NCBI RefSeq assembly: GCF_016775705.1
Contig: NZ_CP068760.1
Span: 248,001 to 312,000, forward strand
Direction: 5' to 3'
DNA: 64,000 bases
DNA from: Chryseobacterium cucumeris
GTDB lineage: Bacteria > Bacteroidota > Bacteroidia > Flavobacteriales > Weeksellaceae
Positions 53,730 to 63,887 of this stretch are shown piece after piece. A model generated the notes under the pieces. That model searched no databases. It was not told the DNA's origin and saw nothing but the letters and a program-made list of their open reading frames with translations. Numbering within the stretch: the stretch's first letter is position 1; each line of letters begins with the position of its first letter. Both the position numbers and the translations under genes were made by a program.

Positions 53730-54725
53730 ATGATAAAAATAGGCAACATAGAACTGCCGGAATTTCCTCTTTTGCTGGCTCCGATGGAAGACGTAAGTGA
53801 TCCTCCGTTCAGACGTTTGTGTAAAATGCATGGTGCAGATTTAATGTATTCGGAATTTATTTCTTCCGAAGGGTTGATTCGTGACGCTATCAAGAGTCGT
53901 AAAAAGCTGGATATTTTCGATTATGAAAGACCCGTTGGGATACAGATTTTTGGTGGTGACGAAGAAGCTATGGCCATGTCTGCAAGAATTGTTGAAACGG
54001 TAAATCCGGATCTGGTAGACATTAATTTCGGATGTCCGGTAAAAAAAGTTGTCTGCAAGGGAGCAGGTGCTGGGGTTTTGAAAGATATCGACCTTATGGT
54101 ACGTCTTACAAAAGCTGTTGTAAGCTCTACCCATCTTCCAGTTACTGTAAAAACCCGTTTAGGATGGGACAGTACCAGCATTAATATTGATGAAGTAGCA
54201 GAACGCCTTCAGGAAACAGGAATTAAAGCCCTTACGATACATGCAAGAACCCGTGCTCAAATGTATAAGGGTGAAGCAGACTGGGAACATATTTCAAGAA
54301 TTAAACAAAATCCAAATATTGAGATCCCGATTTTTGGAAATGGTGATATAGATTCTGCGGAAAAAGCATTAGAATATAAGCAAAAGTATGCCTGTGACGG
54401 TATTATGATCGGGCGTGCTGCTATTGGATATCCATGGATTTTTAATGAGATCAAGCATTTCTTTAAAACAGGAGAGCATTTACCTGAGCCAACCATTTCA
54501 GACCGTTTACTGGCGGTACGTCAGCACGCAGAATGGAGTGCTGAATGGAAAGGAGAAAGGCTAGGCCTGGTTGAAATGAGACAGCATTACAGCAACTATT
54601 TCAGAGGAATTCCTCATTTCAAGGAGTTCAGAAAAAAATTCCTGGAAGTTTTCACTATGGAAGAAATGGACAGCCTGATCAAAGAAACCCAACAGTTCTA
54701 TGAAGAATATCAGGCACAGCTATAA
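53730..54725 (+). CDS. dusB: tRNA-dihydrouridine synthase (DusB type)
   Basis: A 331-residue FMN enzyme that reduces uridines in the tRNA D loop. LLAPMEDVSDPPFRRLC is the N-terminal barrel start, NFGCPVKKV holds the catalytic Cys (usual DINFGCPxxK), and IHARTRAQMYKG and GNGDIDSAEKA are further flavin and phosphate loops. It ends at a clear terminator. The subfamily (DusB) is likely from overall pattern. Confidence 0.94.
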   Translation: MIKIGNIELPEFPLLLAPMEDVSDPPFRRLCKMHGADLMYSEFISSEGLIRDAIKSRKKLDIFDYERPVGIQIFGGDEEAMAMSARIVETVNPDLVDINFGCPVKKVVCKGAGAGVLKDIDLMVRLTKAVVSSTHLPVTVKTRLGWDSTSINIDEVAERLQETGIKALTIHARTRAQMYKGEADWEHISRIKQNPNIEIPIFGNGDIDSAEKALEYKQKYACDGIMIGRAAIGYPWIFNEIKHFFKTGEHLPEPTISDRLLAVRQHAEWSAEWKGERLGLVEMRQHYSNYFRGIPHFKEFRKKFLEVFTMEEMDSLIKETQQFYEEYQAQL

Positions 54726-54728
54726 AAT

Positions 54729-54758
54729 AAAAACCATCAGCAAAACTGATGGTTTTTT
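54729..54758 (+). terminator. Terminator between dusB and deoC
   Basis: 12-bp perfect stem AAAAACCATCAG / CTGATGGTTTTT with loop CAAAA and more T residues. Confidence 0.9.
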
Positions 54759-54776
54759 TATATTGAGAATCTGATA

Positions 54777-55520
54777 TTAATATCCTTCTGATGAAGATTC
54801 GTTTTTAATTAATCCCAGAGCTGAAGAAGTTCCAATTCTTTTAACTCCCATTTTGATCATTTTCTCAGCATCTTCGGGAGTTCTTACTCCTCCTGCTGCT
54901 TTTACGGGAAGTTTGCCGGCATTGCTCAGCATAATTGTTATTCCTTCAAAGGTTGCTCCGTTAGGTTTTCCTTCGGCAGTTTTATAAAATCCTGTTGATG
55001 ATTTGACAAAAATTTTCGACAATTCATTTTCAGAGAAATTTTCTTCTGCCCAGGTAGAAATCTTTTTGGTAAGATCTGCAATTTGTGCATCCGTTAAGGC
55101 TGCAATTTCAATAATCCATTTTGCAATTTTATGATGCTCAAGTGATAATTGGGTACATTTTACAAATTCTTCTCTTACCAGTTCTATATTTCCCTGTAGA
55201 TAAGCGGTATAATTAATAACAAAATCCAGTTCATCTGCTCCTTCTTCTATTGCTTTTGAAGCTTCTGCAAGCTTTTCATCAATAGAATACGTTCCTTCGT
55301 GGAAACCTATTACAGTTCCTACTACAACATTTGAATTTCTTTCCTGAATATATTTCTTCACCTCCGATACATAATCCGGACGAATCATCACGGCAAAAAT
55401 ACCATTATCTATTGCTTCCTGAGCAAGTTCTTTATCTTTTTGAAGTGTTTCTTCGTGGGAAATACCTGATTGTTCTGGGGTTTTCAGGTAAGTTGAATCC
55501 AAATATTGGGCTATGTTCAT
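54777..55520 (-). CDS. deoC: Deoxyribose-phosphate aldolase
   Basis: A 247-residue class I aldolase that splits 2-deoxyribose-5-phosphate into glyceraldehyde-3-phosphate and acetaldehyde. FVKSSTGF and PVKAAGGVRT contain the two conserved lysines, including the Schiff-base Lys in VKSSTGF-type context; the phosphate loop is IGTSSALG. An Lrp/AsnC regulator starts 5 nt upstream in the same operon and may control it. Confidence 0.96.
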   Translation of the reverse strand: MNIAQYLDSTYLKTPEQSGISHEETLQKDKELAQEAIDNGIFAVMIRPDYVSEVKKYIQERNSNVVVGTVIGFHEGTYSIDEKLAEASKAIEEGADELDFVINYTAYLQGNIELVREEFVKCTQLSLEHHKIAKWIIEIAALTDAQIADLTKKISTWAEENFSENELSKIFVKSSTGFYKTAEGKPNGATFEGITIMLSNAGKLPVKAAGGVRTPEDAEKMIKMGVKRIGTSSALGLIKNESSSEGY

Positions 55521-55524
55521 GTCG

Positions 55525-55995
55525 TTATACTTTCAATTGTCTGTAAATACCTTGTTCCAAAGATATAAAAGTTTCTGTTCTGGTTACACCCTTCAGCTTT
55601 TGAAGCTTGCTAAGGATCTGCATTAAGTGATCATTGTCTTTACAAAGAACCTTCAGAAAAATAGTATAGTTTCCTGTCGTATAGTGGGCTTCCACTACTT
55701 CGTTGATATCATGCAAAGACTTTACCACCTCAGGATAATGGCTTGGCTGATCTAAAAATACACCAATGTAGGAAATTACTTTGTATCCAATTTTCTTAGG
55801 ATTAAGAAATGATATTGAATTTTCAATAACTCCTGCATGTTCGAGTTTTTTGATTCTTTGATGCACTGCAGTGGTGGAAATTCCGACATTTTTTGAAATG
55901 TGGGCTAAAGAAGTTTTAGCATTGTCCATCAACATGTAGATGATTTCTTTGTCAATAGAATCTAAATGATAGCTTGTGTTGCTCGAATTTTTCAT
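55525..55995 (-). CDS. Lrp/AsnC-family regulator
   Basis: A 156-residue regulator with an N-terminal HTH (LAHISKNVGISTTAVHQRIKKLE) and a C-terminal RAM ligand domain (VVEAHYTTGNYTIFLKVLCKD). Members sense small molecules, usually amino acids. It stands 5 nt before deoC and so is co-transcribed with it, which is unusual pairing; the ligand is unknown. Confidence 0.92.
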   Translation of the reverse strand: MKNSSNTSYHLDSIDKEIIYMLMDNAKTSLAHISKNVGISTTAVHQRIKKLEHAGVIENSISFLNPKKIGYKVISYIGVFLDQPSHYPEVVKSLHDINEVVEAHYTTGNYTIFLKVLCKDNDHLMQILSKLQKLKGVTRTETFISLEQGIYRQLKV

Positions 55996-56022
55996 TTTCT
56001 ACTTTTTTATTATTTATGTTTT

Positions 56023-56958
56023 TTAATGTAAATTTTTAAATTTTACAAAAACCGGAAAGTGATCGCTATATCCTCCTAAATACCTCGTACCAGCATAAGT
56101 TCGGAAAGGCCGTCCTTCAAAATTTCTGGTTCTGCTGCGGATTTTTTCAGAATTAAAAATATGGGCATCCTGAAAAGCCAGCGTCTTATTATCAAGTAAA
56201 GATCTTGACATAATGATCTGATCATACAGCAATCCAGATTTATAATGAAAAGTAGAATAATTTCTTGTAGAAAACAATTGTTGAAAAGGGTTCATTAAAA
56301 CCTTCTCACGGTCATTGTCATAGAGAATCTGTACTAAATTTTCATCATCCGGGTTTTCGTTAAAATCACCACACAAGATAACATGCTCTTTGTCAGCATT
56401 TACAATTTTCATAATCTGTTCCCGGACTTCATTCAATATAAAGGTTCTTTTTGGTTTATTGATATCTTTTTCGCGTTTAGAGGGAAGATGCGCGATAAAG
56501 ACATTAATAATTTCCCCTTTATATCTGACTTTTGAAAAAAGTACGTCTCTGGTTGTGTCGTAATTTTCTGTGTTTTTATTTACTATTTCAAAAAAGAAAG
56601 TAATGGTTTCTGAATCGATTACCTCTACTTTATTTTTATCATATAACATGGCTACATCCACTTTTCTTTCATCCATGGAATTATAATGTACAATTCCATA
56701 TTCAGAATTAAAGGGTTCCATCCCTACAAGGTCTTCTAAAACTTTCCTTCCGGAAACTTCAGATAATCCTATTAAAAATGGTAATACATCATTTTCCTCC
56801 TTCATCAGCTGAAATACGTGTGAGATTTTGAAAAGCTTGTTTCTATATCTCCTTTCATCCCAATTCCTTAATCCTGACCGGGTAGGATCTAATTTGTGGA
56901 CAGGTTTCGGATCGGGCAAAAATAAATTTTCAACATTATAAAAAGAGAACAGCTCCAT
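56023..56958 (-). CDS. Endonuclease/exonuclease/phosphatase-family protein
   Basis: A 311-residue soluble protein of the DNase I-like fold: FYNVENLF near the start, IGLSEVSGRKVLEDLV with the metal Glu, IAHLPSKREKD, LCGDFNENPDD and GGYSDHFPVFVKF with the catalytic Asp-His pair. No signal peptide. Substrate could be DNA, RNA or a phosphorylated small molecule. Its start is 27 nt from the convergent regulator side. Confidence 0.9.
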   Translation of the reverse strand: MELFSFYNVENLFLPDPKPVHKLDPTRSGLRNWDERRYRNKLFKISHVFQLMKEENDVLPFLIGLSEVSGRKVLEDLVGMEPFNSEYGIVHYNSMDERKVDVAMLYDKNKVEVIDSETITFFFEIVNKNTENYDTTRDVLFSKVRYKGEIINVFIAHLPSKREKDINKPKRTFILNEVREQIMKIVNADKEHVILCGDFNENPDDENLVQILYDNDREKVLMNPFQQLFSTRNYSTFHYKSGLLYDQIIMSRSLLDNKTLAFQDAHIFNSEKIRSRTRNFEGRPFRTYAGTRYLGGYSDHFPVFVKFKNLH

Positions 56959-57337
56959 CTACACTAATTTCTATACTTTTAATTTATTATGTTCTTTTTA
57001 CTTTAAGATGTAAATTTATTATTTTTTTTCAATTTTTCGTGATTTACCTTCAAAACAGCAAATCAATTTCCAATAAAAAACAATTCAAATATAGTAAAAA
57101 ATACTAACGAAATAAATCATTATAAATTAATTTTTCAATTATTTGACAGTTTCAATATATTAACCAAAATTGAGACAATATAAAAAACATGGAATAATAG
57201 AAATAAATCTTCAATTTAAAATCACTATTATTAATATTTTTCACACTTTTTTAAATAACAACAAATATTATTCCATTTACCTAAATAAATGGAATTTAAG
57301 TGGAAGCAAGAATTATATTCGTTCCTGCAATTTTTGT
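56959..57337. other. AT-rich gap with a minus-strand promoter
   Basis: Very AT-rich and without a coding frame. A minus-strand -7 box TATATTTG lies at 57086-57093, 128 nt upstream of the nuclease gene. No repeats or strong hairpins were recognised. Confidence 0.45.
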
Positions 57338-58009
57338 TTACAGTAAATCGGGACGTTTTTCTTTTGTAATTCTTACAGCTTCATCATGACGCCACTCTTC
57401 AATCTTTCCGAAGTTTCCGCTCAATAGGATTTTGGGAACATCTAAACCTTTATAACTTTCAGGCCTTGTATAGATGGGTGGTGAAAGAAGATCATCCTGA
57501 AAACTATCTGTTAAAGCGCTTTGCTCATCATTCAAAACTCCGGGAAGCAATCTGATAATTGAGTCTGCCAAAACACAGGCTGCGAGTTCTCCTCCTGTAA
57601 GGACGTAGTCTCCAATTGAAATTTCTTTTGTAATATGAAGGTCTCTTACTCTTTGGTCTATTCCTTTGTAGTGCCCACAGAGAAAGATCAGATTTTCTTT
57701 GATAGAAAGTGAATTGGCAATTTTCTGATTCAAAGTAACTCCATCCGGTGTCAGGTAGATCACCTCATCATAGTTTCTTTGAGATTTAAGCTCTGAAATA
57801 CATTTATCCAGCGGCTCAACCATCATTACCATTCCTGCTCCGCCTCCATAAGGCTCATCATCAATTTGTCTGTGCTTATTGACTGCCCAGTCTCTTAAAT
57901 GGTGAAAATGTACTTCTACCAGTCCTTTATCCATCGCTCTTTTCAAAATAGAAGTTTTGAAAGGACTTTCCATCAATTCCGGAAGTACGCTTATTATGTC
58001 AATTCTCAT
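57338..58009 (-). CDS. trmD: tRNA (guanine-N1)-methyltransferase
   Basis: A 223-residue TrmD that methylates G37 of tRNAs reading CNN and similar codons, with SAM bound in a trefoil knot. [25 protein letters not shown] and [10 protein letters not shown] are diagnostic. Its ATG overlaps the TGA of the NDH-2 gene by 4 nt (ATGA), so translation is likely coupled. It is not in the usual rpsP-rimM-trmD-rplS cluster. Confidence 0.97.
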   Translation of the reverse strand: MRIDIISVLPELMESPFKTSILKRAMDKGLVEVHFHHLRDWAVNKHRQIDDEPYGGGAGMVMMVEPLDKCISELKSQRNYDEVIYLTPDGVTLNQKIANSLSIKENLIFLCGHYKGIDQRVRDLHITKEISIGDYVLTGGELAACVLADSIIRLLPGVLNDEQSALTDSFQDDLLSPPIYTRPESYKGLDVPKILLSGNFGKIEEWRHDEAVRITKEKRPDLL

Positions 58010-59268
58010 TGTAATGTTCCGTTTTTCTTAGTAGGTATAATAATTAATCTTAAAGAAGAATCTTTGTTGATATAGCTCCACATCCAGTTGAAGAATATGG
58101 CCAGCTTATTACGAACGCTCAAAATTAGCATTAAATGGAGAAACATCCAGAAATACCACGCCAGAAATCCCTGGAATTTTATAAACGGCAGATCAACCAC
58201 TGCTCTGTGCTTCCCAATAGTCGCTAATGAGCCTTTGTCATCATACTCGTATTCTTTCCATTCTCCCTGACTTTTCTTTAAAAGATTTTTACCTAAATTT
58301 TTGGCCTGATTAATGGCTACGTTGGCTACCTGGGGATGCCCCTGCGGATATTTCGGTGTTTCCATATAGGCAATATCTCCGATAGCATAAATATTATCGT
58401 AACCCTTTATTTTATTATATCGATCTACAATATATCTGTTTCTCACTAATTTTTCTTCCGGAAATCCTCCTACTACATTTCCTGTAACTCCTGCGGCCCA
58501 GATCACATTATTGGATGGTATTTCTTTCCCGCTTCTGAGATGTACTTTGTCACCATCATAGTCTGTTACCACTTCCCCGCTCAAAAAAGTAACACCAAGA
58601 TCTTTCAGATATTTCTCAGATTTTTCCTGAGCTTCACTGCTCATGACAGCAAGGGGTTTTTCTGTGGAACTTACCAGAATAATCTTCAGATGGTCGAAAT
58701 TCATGTAAGGGTAATCTCTTGGAAGGATGTCCTTTTTCATTTCAGCAAAAGCTCCAGCGAGTTCTACTCCGGTAGGCCCGCTTCCAACGATCACAATATT
58801 CCAGTTTCCGTCATCGCTCCTGCTTTTTTCAATAATCAGTTTTTCAAAGGTCATCAGAACATGATTCCTGATACTGATGGCTTCCTGGGTATTTTTCATC
58901 CCGAAAGCTTTGCCTTCCAATTCTTTATTTCCGAAAAAATTAGTTTTACAGCCCGTTGCTATGATGAGTTTATCATAGGTAAATTCTGCTTCATCAGTAA
59001 TGACCTTATTGTTGGCAGGATCTATTTCTTTCACCTCAGTCATACGGAACTGTGTGTTTCTGGATTGCTGAAAAATCTTTCTGAAGGGAAAAGAAATGTT
59101 GGAAGGTTCTATCCTTCCTGAGGCTACCTGATAAAAAAGCGGCTGAAACATATGATGGTTCATCCGGTCGAGAACAATCACCTTTTTGTTCTTGTTATTC
59201 AATGTTTTTGCAAGCTGCAGCCCCGCAAATCCTCCTCCAATAATGATGATTTTTTCGCGTGTTTCCAT
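58006..59268 (-). CDS. Type II NADH:quinone oxidoreductase-like flavoprotein
   Basis: A 420-residue FAD/NAD(P) enzyme. [14 protein letters not shown] near the start is the FAD loop; [16 protein letters not shown] (~160-175) is the NAD loop; the C-terminal part [17 protein letters not shown] is hydrophobic and likely membrane-associated. It transfers electrons from NADH to quinone without pumping protons. Start ATG 59268 (METREK) preferred over a further upstream start. trmD follows with a 4-nt overlap. Confidence 0.92.
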   Translation of the reverse strand: METREKIIIIGGGFAGLQLAKTLNNKNKKVIVLDRMNHHMFQPLFYQVASGRIEPSNISFPFRKIFQQSRNTQFRMTEVKEIDPANNKVITDEAEFTYDKLIIATGCKTNFFGNKELEGKAFGMKNTQEAISIRNHVLMTFEKLIIEKSRSDDGNWNIVIVGSGPTGVELAGAFAEMKKDILPRDYPYMNFDHLKIILVSSTEKPLAVMSSEAQEKSEKYLKDLGVTFLSGEVVTDYDGDKVHLRSGKEIPSNNVIWAAGVTGNVVGGFPEEKLVRNRYIVDRYNKIKGYDNIYAIGDIAYMETPKYPQGHPQVANVAINQAKNLGKNLLKKSQGEWKEYEYDDKGSLATIGKHRAVVDLPFIKFQGFLAWYFWMFLHLMLILSVRNKLAIFFNWMWSYINKDSSLRLIIIPTKKNGTLQ

Positions 59269-59317
59269 AATACACAAATTTACTGATTTTATTTTAGCAT
59301 TTCGCAGTGAAAAAAGT

Positions 59318-59325
59318 TAGTTTTG
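59318..59325 (+). promoter_or_regulatory. -7 box of the lysozyme gene
   Basis: TAGTTTTG ends 9 nt before ATG 59335 and rules out the upstream TTG start at 59323. Confidence 0.55.
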
Positions 59326-59334
59326 CAAAACTTT

Positions 59335-60198
59335 ATGACACCAAAAAAGTACACCAAAAAAACTGCCAAACAAGTCCATAAATCGAGACGGAAGAAGTAT
59401 TTTTTCCGGCGATGGGTCATACTGGCAATTTTAATAACGGCACTAGTAGGAACAGGACTTTACTTAAAGCAGTCTGTCAGTTATTACTATGCATTGTACT
59501 TTAATAAATTTAAGCATAAAAAGCTTCATAACAGTGAAAAGGAGGCAGCAAGAATTCAGAGAATATTAGCCAGCAACCTTGATAAAACCTATGGTTTTGA
59601 TGTTTCCCATTATCAGAACCGGGAAGATATCAGATGGGATAGTCTCAGCATCGGAAATAAAACGATTCCGCTGGAATTTGTCGTGATGCGTGCAACGATG
59701 GGAAACCGTAGTGCCGACAAGCATTTTGATGAATTTTGGGAAAGTGCCCAAAAACATGAGCTTATCCGTGGCGCCTATCACTTTTACAGAGCCGATGAAG
59801 ATCCCGTGATCCAGGCCAATAATTTTTTAGACAACGTGAAACTTGAAAGCGGAGATCTTCCTCCGATTCTTGATATTGAAAAAATTCCAAAGCGTAAAAC
59901 CAACAAAAAACTGGTTGAAGACCTGAAAGTATGGTGTAAAATTGTAGAAGAAGCCTATGGTGAAAAACCTATCATCTACACGTACTACCATTACTATAAA
60001 GATTTTCTGAAAGGTGAGTTTGAAGGCTACCCTTTATGGCTTGCCAATTACAACGATGTTCCCTCACCTTCTCCCGGTGACGAGTGGGATTTCTGGCAGT
60101 TCACAGAAAACGGTATTGTTCACGGCATCAATACAAAAGTGGATCTTGATGTCTACAATGGTAATTCGTGGTCGTTAAAAAGGCTGACACTGGATTAG
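59335..60198 (+). CDS. GH25-family lysozyme, membrane-anchored
   Basis: A 287-residue protein: a very basic N-terminus, one membrane helix (~27-45, WVILAILITALVG), and a GH25 (Chalaropsis-type) muramidase domain. YGFDVSHYQ, PPILDIEK and WLANYNDVPSP with WDFWQFTENG are family signatures; catalytic acids are in DVSHYQ and ILDIEK. It cleaves peptidoglycan from the periplasm and may remodel the wall. Single gene, divergent from NDH-2. Confidence 0.92.
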   Translation: MTPKKYTKKTAKQVHKSRRKKYFFRRWVILAILITALVGTGLYLKQSVSYYYALYFNKFKHKKLHNSEKEAARIQRILASNLDKTYGFDVSHYQNREDIRWDSLSIGNKTIPLEFVVMRATMGNRSADKHFDEFWESAQKHELIRGAYHFYRADEDPVIQANNFLDNVKLESGDLPPILDIEKIPKRKTNKKLVEDLKVWCKIVEEAYGEKPIIYTYYHYYKDFLKGEFEGYPLWLANYNDVPSPSPGDEWDFWQFTENGIVHGINTKVDLDVYNGNSWSLKRLTLD

Positions 60199-60257
60199 AA
60201 AGAAGGGAATGTATGGAACGGTTAATTAATTGTCCAGCTGATCAAACTACATATGTA

Positions 60258-61115
60258 TTAATCATCTTCATTCATATTATTGCTTCCGTTTTTATCCATT
60301 TTCACATCAATATTAATGGCTGGTGCGGCAATGGTCATTTTCTGCCACTCACCATAAAACTCCCTTATAAATCCTGTTCTGAACAAAGCAGCACTGATTT
60401 TAATCCTGCCGTCAAAATCTTTTAAAAACTGTATGCCGATAAAAAATTTTCCCTGCAGCCAGATGTTACGGTCGCTTACATCCAGTGTATACGTTCCGTC
60501 TTTAATCATATCTTCAGTGAGCTCTACGGTAATCTCTTCTTCCAGGATATTTTTATCCGGGAAGCCATTTTTTTCACTGTAAATGCTATATCTCATTAAA
60601 ACCGGCTCGGTAGAAACATAGCTGGCTATATTCAGATTGATATTTTTAAGCTTTGATCTTTTCTTAGCGTTGAATTCTAAAGCTGTTTCTCCAAGAAAAC
60701 TCTTTTTGTCAAATTCCGGGTTAACAGAATAAATAACACTTTTTGTCTTGGTATTGACCCCCCAGTTTTTATCTACCAGCTTTTTAGGCTTAATTGTAAT
60801 CTCTTTAATATTTTTAGTTTTCTCTGTTAAAAATATTTTTTGCTGGTCATACTTTTTAAAATTCTGTATTGTTTCCTGATAAAGATTGTATCCCGGGACT
60901 TCTATTTTTATTTTCTGTTGGGGATCTGTATTGGAAAGATCAATTGAAAATTTTCCTTGTTCATCTGAAATTGTACCTGTCGATTTCTTCTCAATCCCGA
61001 TTTTCACATAAGGAATAGGCTGATTTTCGTTTTTAGAAACAATAGTTCCGGAAACAACCTGCGCATGGAAGGCTGAGGCTGCCACAAGGAAGAATAAAGT
61101 AGAATATATTTTCAT
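60258..61115 (-). CDS. Carboxypeptidase-like regulatory domain protein
   Basis: A 285-residue exported protein: signal peptide ending FHAQ, an N-terminal carboxypeptidase-regulatory-like domain (VVSGTIVSKNENQPIPYVKIGIEKKSTGTISDEQGKFSI, split at PIPYVKIGI and GTISDEQGKF), then a beta-rich C-terminal domain of unknown type. Common as plug-accessory or adhesin-like parts in Bacteroidota. Start at 61115; the longer frame overlaps a -7 box at 61131-61138. Confidence 0.82.
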   Translation of the reverse strand: MKIYSTLFFLVAASAFHAQVVSGTIVSKNENQPIPYVKIGIEKKSTGTISDEQGKFSIDLSNTDPQQKIKIEVPGYNLYQETIQNFKKYDQQKIFLTEKTKNIKEITIKPKKLVDKNWGVNTKTKSVIYSVNPEFDKKSFLGETALEFNAKKRSKLKNINLNIASYVSTEPVLMRYSIYSEKNGFPDKNILEEEITVELTEDMIKDGTYTLDVSDRNIWLQGKFFIGIQFLKDFDGRIKISAALFRTGFIREFYGEWQKMTIAAPAINIDVKMDKNGSNNMNEDD

Positions 61116-61130
61116 GTTAAAAGTTTGATG

Positions 61131-61138
61131 CAAACATA
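61131..61138 (-). promoter_or_regulatory. -7 box of the regulatory-domain gene
   Basis: Minus-strand TATGTTTG, 15 nt before the start at 61115. Confidence 0.5.
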
Positions 61139-61256
61139 TCTATTTTCAATATGCCGGCTTCCCAACATTTTATTAAATTTATTCTCCCTTTAGTTAAAAT
61201 TATTTAAAAAATTTCCGGAATTCTCTCATAGCTTTATCAAGAATTTAAACTCAGAA

Positions 61257-61778
61257 TTATAGGATATTCATAACCTCTTCCCAGGAATGAACTCTTTCAT
61301 AGGTATCATTTTCTATCAGTTCATTATGAGGCTGGGTAAATATCAGTCTTTGCCCTGAAAAATGGTCCAGATTTTTAGGATAATCATCAATCATGACATC
61401 TCCGGACACTACTCTTTTACTTCCGCAAAGAACAATCTGTTCCCATGTGATAAAAGGAAAATGTTCTGCCAGCCAGTCATATTTTTCCCGTAGACTGTTC
61501 GGAAATTCCATTCCGGCAGATACAATATAGAGTTCATATTTATTATTAAGGTATTCTATTGCCTCACGGCTTCCTTTCATTACCGGTAAGGTTCTGAAAA
61601 AGCCTACTTCATTTACATGCTTTTTTCCGTTGGGAAAAGACTCTATTTCAGGCTTACCTGCCAAATCACTGATTTCAATTTCTCTTCCTGTATCTCTTTT
61701 TTCAAATTGTACCAGCTGATGATAGACATCTGCCATTACCCCGTCCATATCTACAATAACTTTTTTCATTGTTTCCAT
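61257..61778 (-). CDS. 5'(3')-deoxyribonucleotidase
   Basis: A 173-residue HAD-fold phosphatase of the NT5C type. VDMDGVMADVY is the DxDGVxAD nucleophile motif, IVSAGMEFP the second, and SGDVMIDDYPKNL the fourth with the DD metal pair. It dephosphorylates deoxynucleoside monophosphates and balances dNTP pools. Start at 61778 or 61769 (MKKVIVDMDG). Single gene. Confidence 0.9.
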   Translation of the reverse strand: METMKKVIVDMDGVMADVYHQLVQFEKRDTGREIEISDLAGKPEIESFPNGKKHVNEVGFFRTLPVMKGSREAIEYLNNKYELYIVSAGMEFPNSLREKYDWLAEHFPFITWEQIVLCGSKRVVSGDVMIDDYPKNLDHFSGQRLIFTQPHNELIENDTYERVHSWEEVMNIL

Positions 61779-61940
61779 CAGATTTTTGTATTATTTATTA
61801 CTATTTTTAAACTGTATATTTTATTGTTGCTGATCAAATTTACTGATTAGTTTTTGCAGGCAAGGGACACAGTCTATTAAAAAATTATAAATATTCATTT
61901 TTATAAAAGGGGTTCCGGGAAGTTTTAGGCTACATTTTCG

Positions 61941-61948
61941 TATTTTTG
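61941..61948 (+). promoter_or_regulatory. -7 box of the ABC-F gene
   Basis: TATTTTTG, 39 nt before ATG 61988. Confidence 0.55.
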
Positions 61949-61987
61949 CCTTTCAATTCAAAATTAAAATCAAACTATTAATTCCCA

Positions 61988-63880
61988 ATGAATTACGTTT
62001 CTGCAGAAAATCTTACCAAATCTTACGGCATCAAAGTTTTGTTTAAAAATATTTCTTTTCACATCAATGAAGGAGATAAAATAGCGATTGTTGCCAAAAA
62101 CGGAAGTGGAAAATCTACGCTTCTGAAAATATTAATGGGTAAGGAAATTGCAGACAGCGGAACTGCGATCATCAATAAAGATATCCAGGTGGTATTATTT
62201 GATCAGGAAATTGACTATGATCCTAAGCTGAGCATTGAAGAATTTATGATGACCCTGGATTCCGAGCCTATCCTGGCGCTTAAAAACTATCATCGATCAC
62301 TTCATTCTACAGATAATGATTTTATTGAGAAAGCACTGGCTGATATGGAAGTTCATAAAGCCTGGGATCTGGAAAATGAAATGAAGCAGATTCTTTCCCA
62401 GCTTAAAATTACAGATCTTGAGGCTAAAATGGGAACCCTTTCGGGAGGACAGATCAAACGTGTCGCTTTGGCGAAGCTTTTAACTGAAACAAGAGCTGAG
62501 CACAGACATACCCTTCTTATCATGGACGAACCTACCAACCACCTTGATGTGGACATGGTAGAATGGCTTGAAAACTATCTGAACAAAGCAAAAATCACGT
62601 TACTTCTGGTAACCCACGACCGATATTTCCTTGACAGTGTTTGTGATATCATCTGGGAAATGGAGGATCAGAATCTGTATGTTCACAATGGTTCGTATGC
62701 TACTTACCTCGAGAACAAGATGATTCGTGAGGAGAATCTTAATGCTACGATTGATAAAGCGAATAACCTTTACAGAAAGGAACTGGAATGGATGAGAAGA
62801 CAGCCAAAAGCCAGAACCACAAAATCAAAAGGCAGAATTGATGCTTTCTACGAAACAGAAAAAGTGGCCAAAACCGACACCAGAAAAGATGGACTGGAGC
62901 TTGATTTTGAAATGAAACGTCTGGGAAATAAAATTCTTGAACTCAAACATATTGATAAAAGCTTTGGGCCAAAAGTTCTGTTAAAAGATTTCAGCTACCA
63001 GTTTCAACGTGGAGAAAAGGTTGGAATCATTGGAAAGAACGGAGCGGGAAAATCTACCCTGCTTAACATTATTCAAGGTTTTGAAAAAGCCGATAAAGGA
63101 GAAATTGAAACAGGAGAAACTATTTCCTTCGGTTATTTCTCACAAAAAGGCCTTACCTATAAAGAGGATGAACGTGTGATTGATTTCATTAAAGAAATTG
63201 CAGAATTTTATCCTTTAGCGAATGGTAAAAGTTTATCCGCATCACAGTTCTTAAGATTATTTTTATTTGACGATCAGACACAGTATTCTCCTATTTCCAA
63301 ACTTTCCGGAGGTGAAAAAAGACGGCTTCACCTGATGTATATTTTGTATCAGAATCCTAACTTCCTGATTTTTGATGAGCCTACAAATGACTTAGATCTT
63401 CCGACGCTAACGGTTCTTGAAAACTTTCTTCAGCAATTCCAGGGATCTTTGATTATCGTTTCCCACGACAGGTATTTCATGGACAGAATTGTAGACCATG
63501 TTCTGGCTTTTGAAGGCAACGGGAAAATCAGGGATTTTGTAGGTAATTTCTCAGAATACAGAGAAGCCAGAAGCCGTGAAGAGGCATTGGAAAAAAATGC
63601 TGCGGTAAAACCTGATCCTGTAAAAGAAGTAATTTCTTCCGCAGAAGGTACTCAATTTTCCAATTCTAAAAGAAAACTGACCTTTAAAGAACAAAGGGAA
63701 CTGGAAACGATTGAAAAAGAAATGCCTGAACTGGAGGAACAGCGCGCAAAAATTCTGGATAAGCTCAACAACGAAGCTGATTATGAAAAGATAGCCACTC
63801 TTTCTTCCGAGCTGGAAACGGTTTCAGAAAAACTGGAGAACCACGAAATGAGATGGCTGGAGCTTCAGGAGCTCCTTTAA
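61988..63880 (+). CDS. ABC-F family ATPase (Uup/EttA-like)
   Basis: A 630-residue cytosolic protein with two ABC ATPase domains and no membrane segments. Walker A loops are KNGSGKST (~38-45) and KNGAGKST (~350-357); signature motifs LSGGQIKRVALA and LSGGEKRRLHL; DEPTNHLD and DEPTNDLD Walker B. The linker (~250-300, RQPKARTTKSK) is long, and a C-terminal coiled coil (~545-630, TFKEQRELETIEKEMPELEE) matches the Uup group. ABC-F proteins act on the ribosome; Uup also binds DNA. Confidence 0.95.
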   Translation: MNYVSAENLTKSYGIKVLFKNISFHINEGDKIAIVAKNGSGKSTLLKILMGKEIADSGTAIINKDIQVVLFDQEIDYDPKLSIEEFMMTLDSEPILALKNYHRSLHSTDNDFIEKALADMEVHKAWDLENEMKQILSQLKITDLEAKMGTLSGGQIKRVALAKLLTETRAEHRHTLLIMDEPTNHLDVDMVEWLENYLNKAKITLLLVTHDRYFLDSVCDIIWEMEDQNLYVHNGSYATYLENKMIREENLNATIDKANNLYRKELEWMRRQPKARTTKSKGRIDAFYETEKVAKTDTRKDGLELDFEMKRLGNKILELKHIDKSFGPKVLLKDFSYQFQRGEKVGIIGKNGAGKSTLLNIIQGFEKADKGEIETGETISFGYFSQKGLTYKEDERVIDFIKEIAEFYPLANGKSLSASQFLRLFLFDDQTQYSPISKLSGGEKRRLHLMYILYQNPNFLIFDEPTNDLDLPTLTVLENFLQQFQGSLIIVSHDRYFMDRIVDHVLAFEGNGKIRDFVGNFSEYREARSREEALEKNAAVKPDPVKEVISSAEGTQFSNSKRKLTFKEQRELETIEKEMPELEEQRAKILDKLNNEADYEKIATLSSELETVSEKLENHEMRWLELQELL

Positions 63881-63887
63881 TAATAGG

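Noticed and set aside
58540..59121. Plus-strand 193-codon frame
   Set aside because: Antisense to the NDH-2 gene with clear FAD and NAD motifs; no promoter box or known domain.
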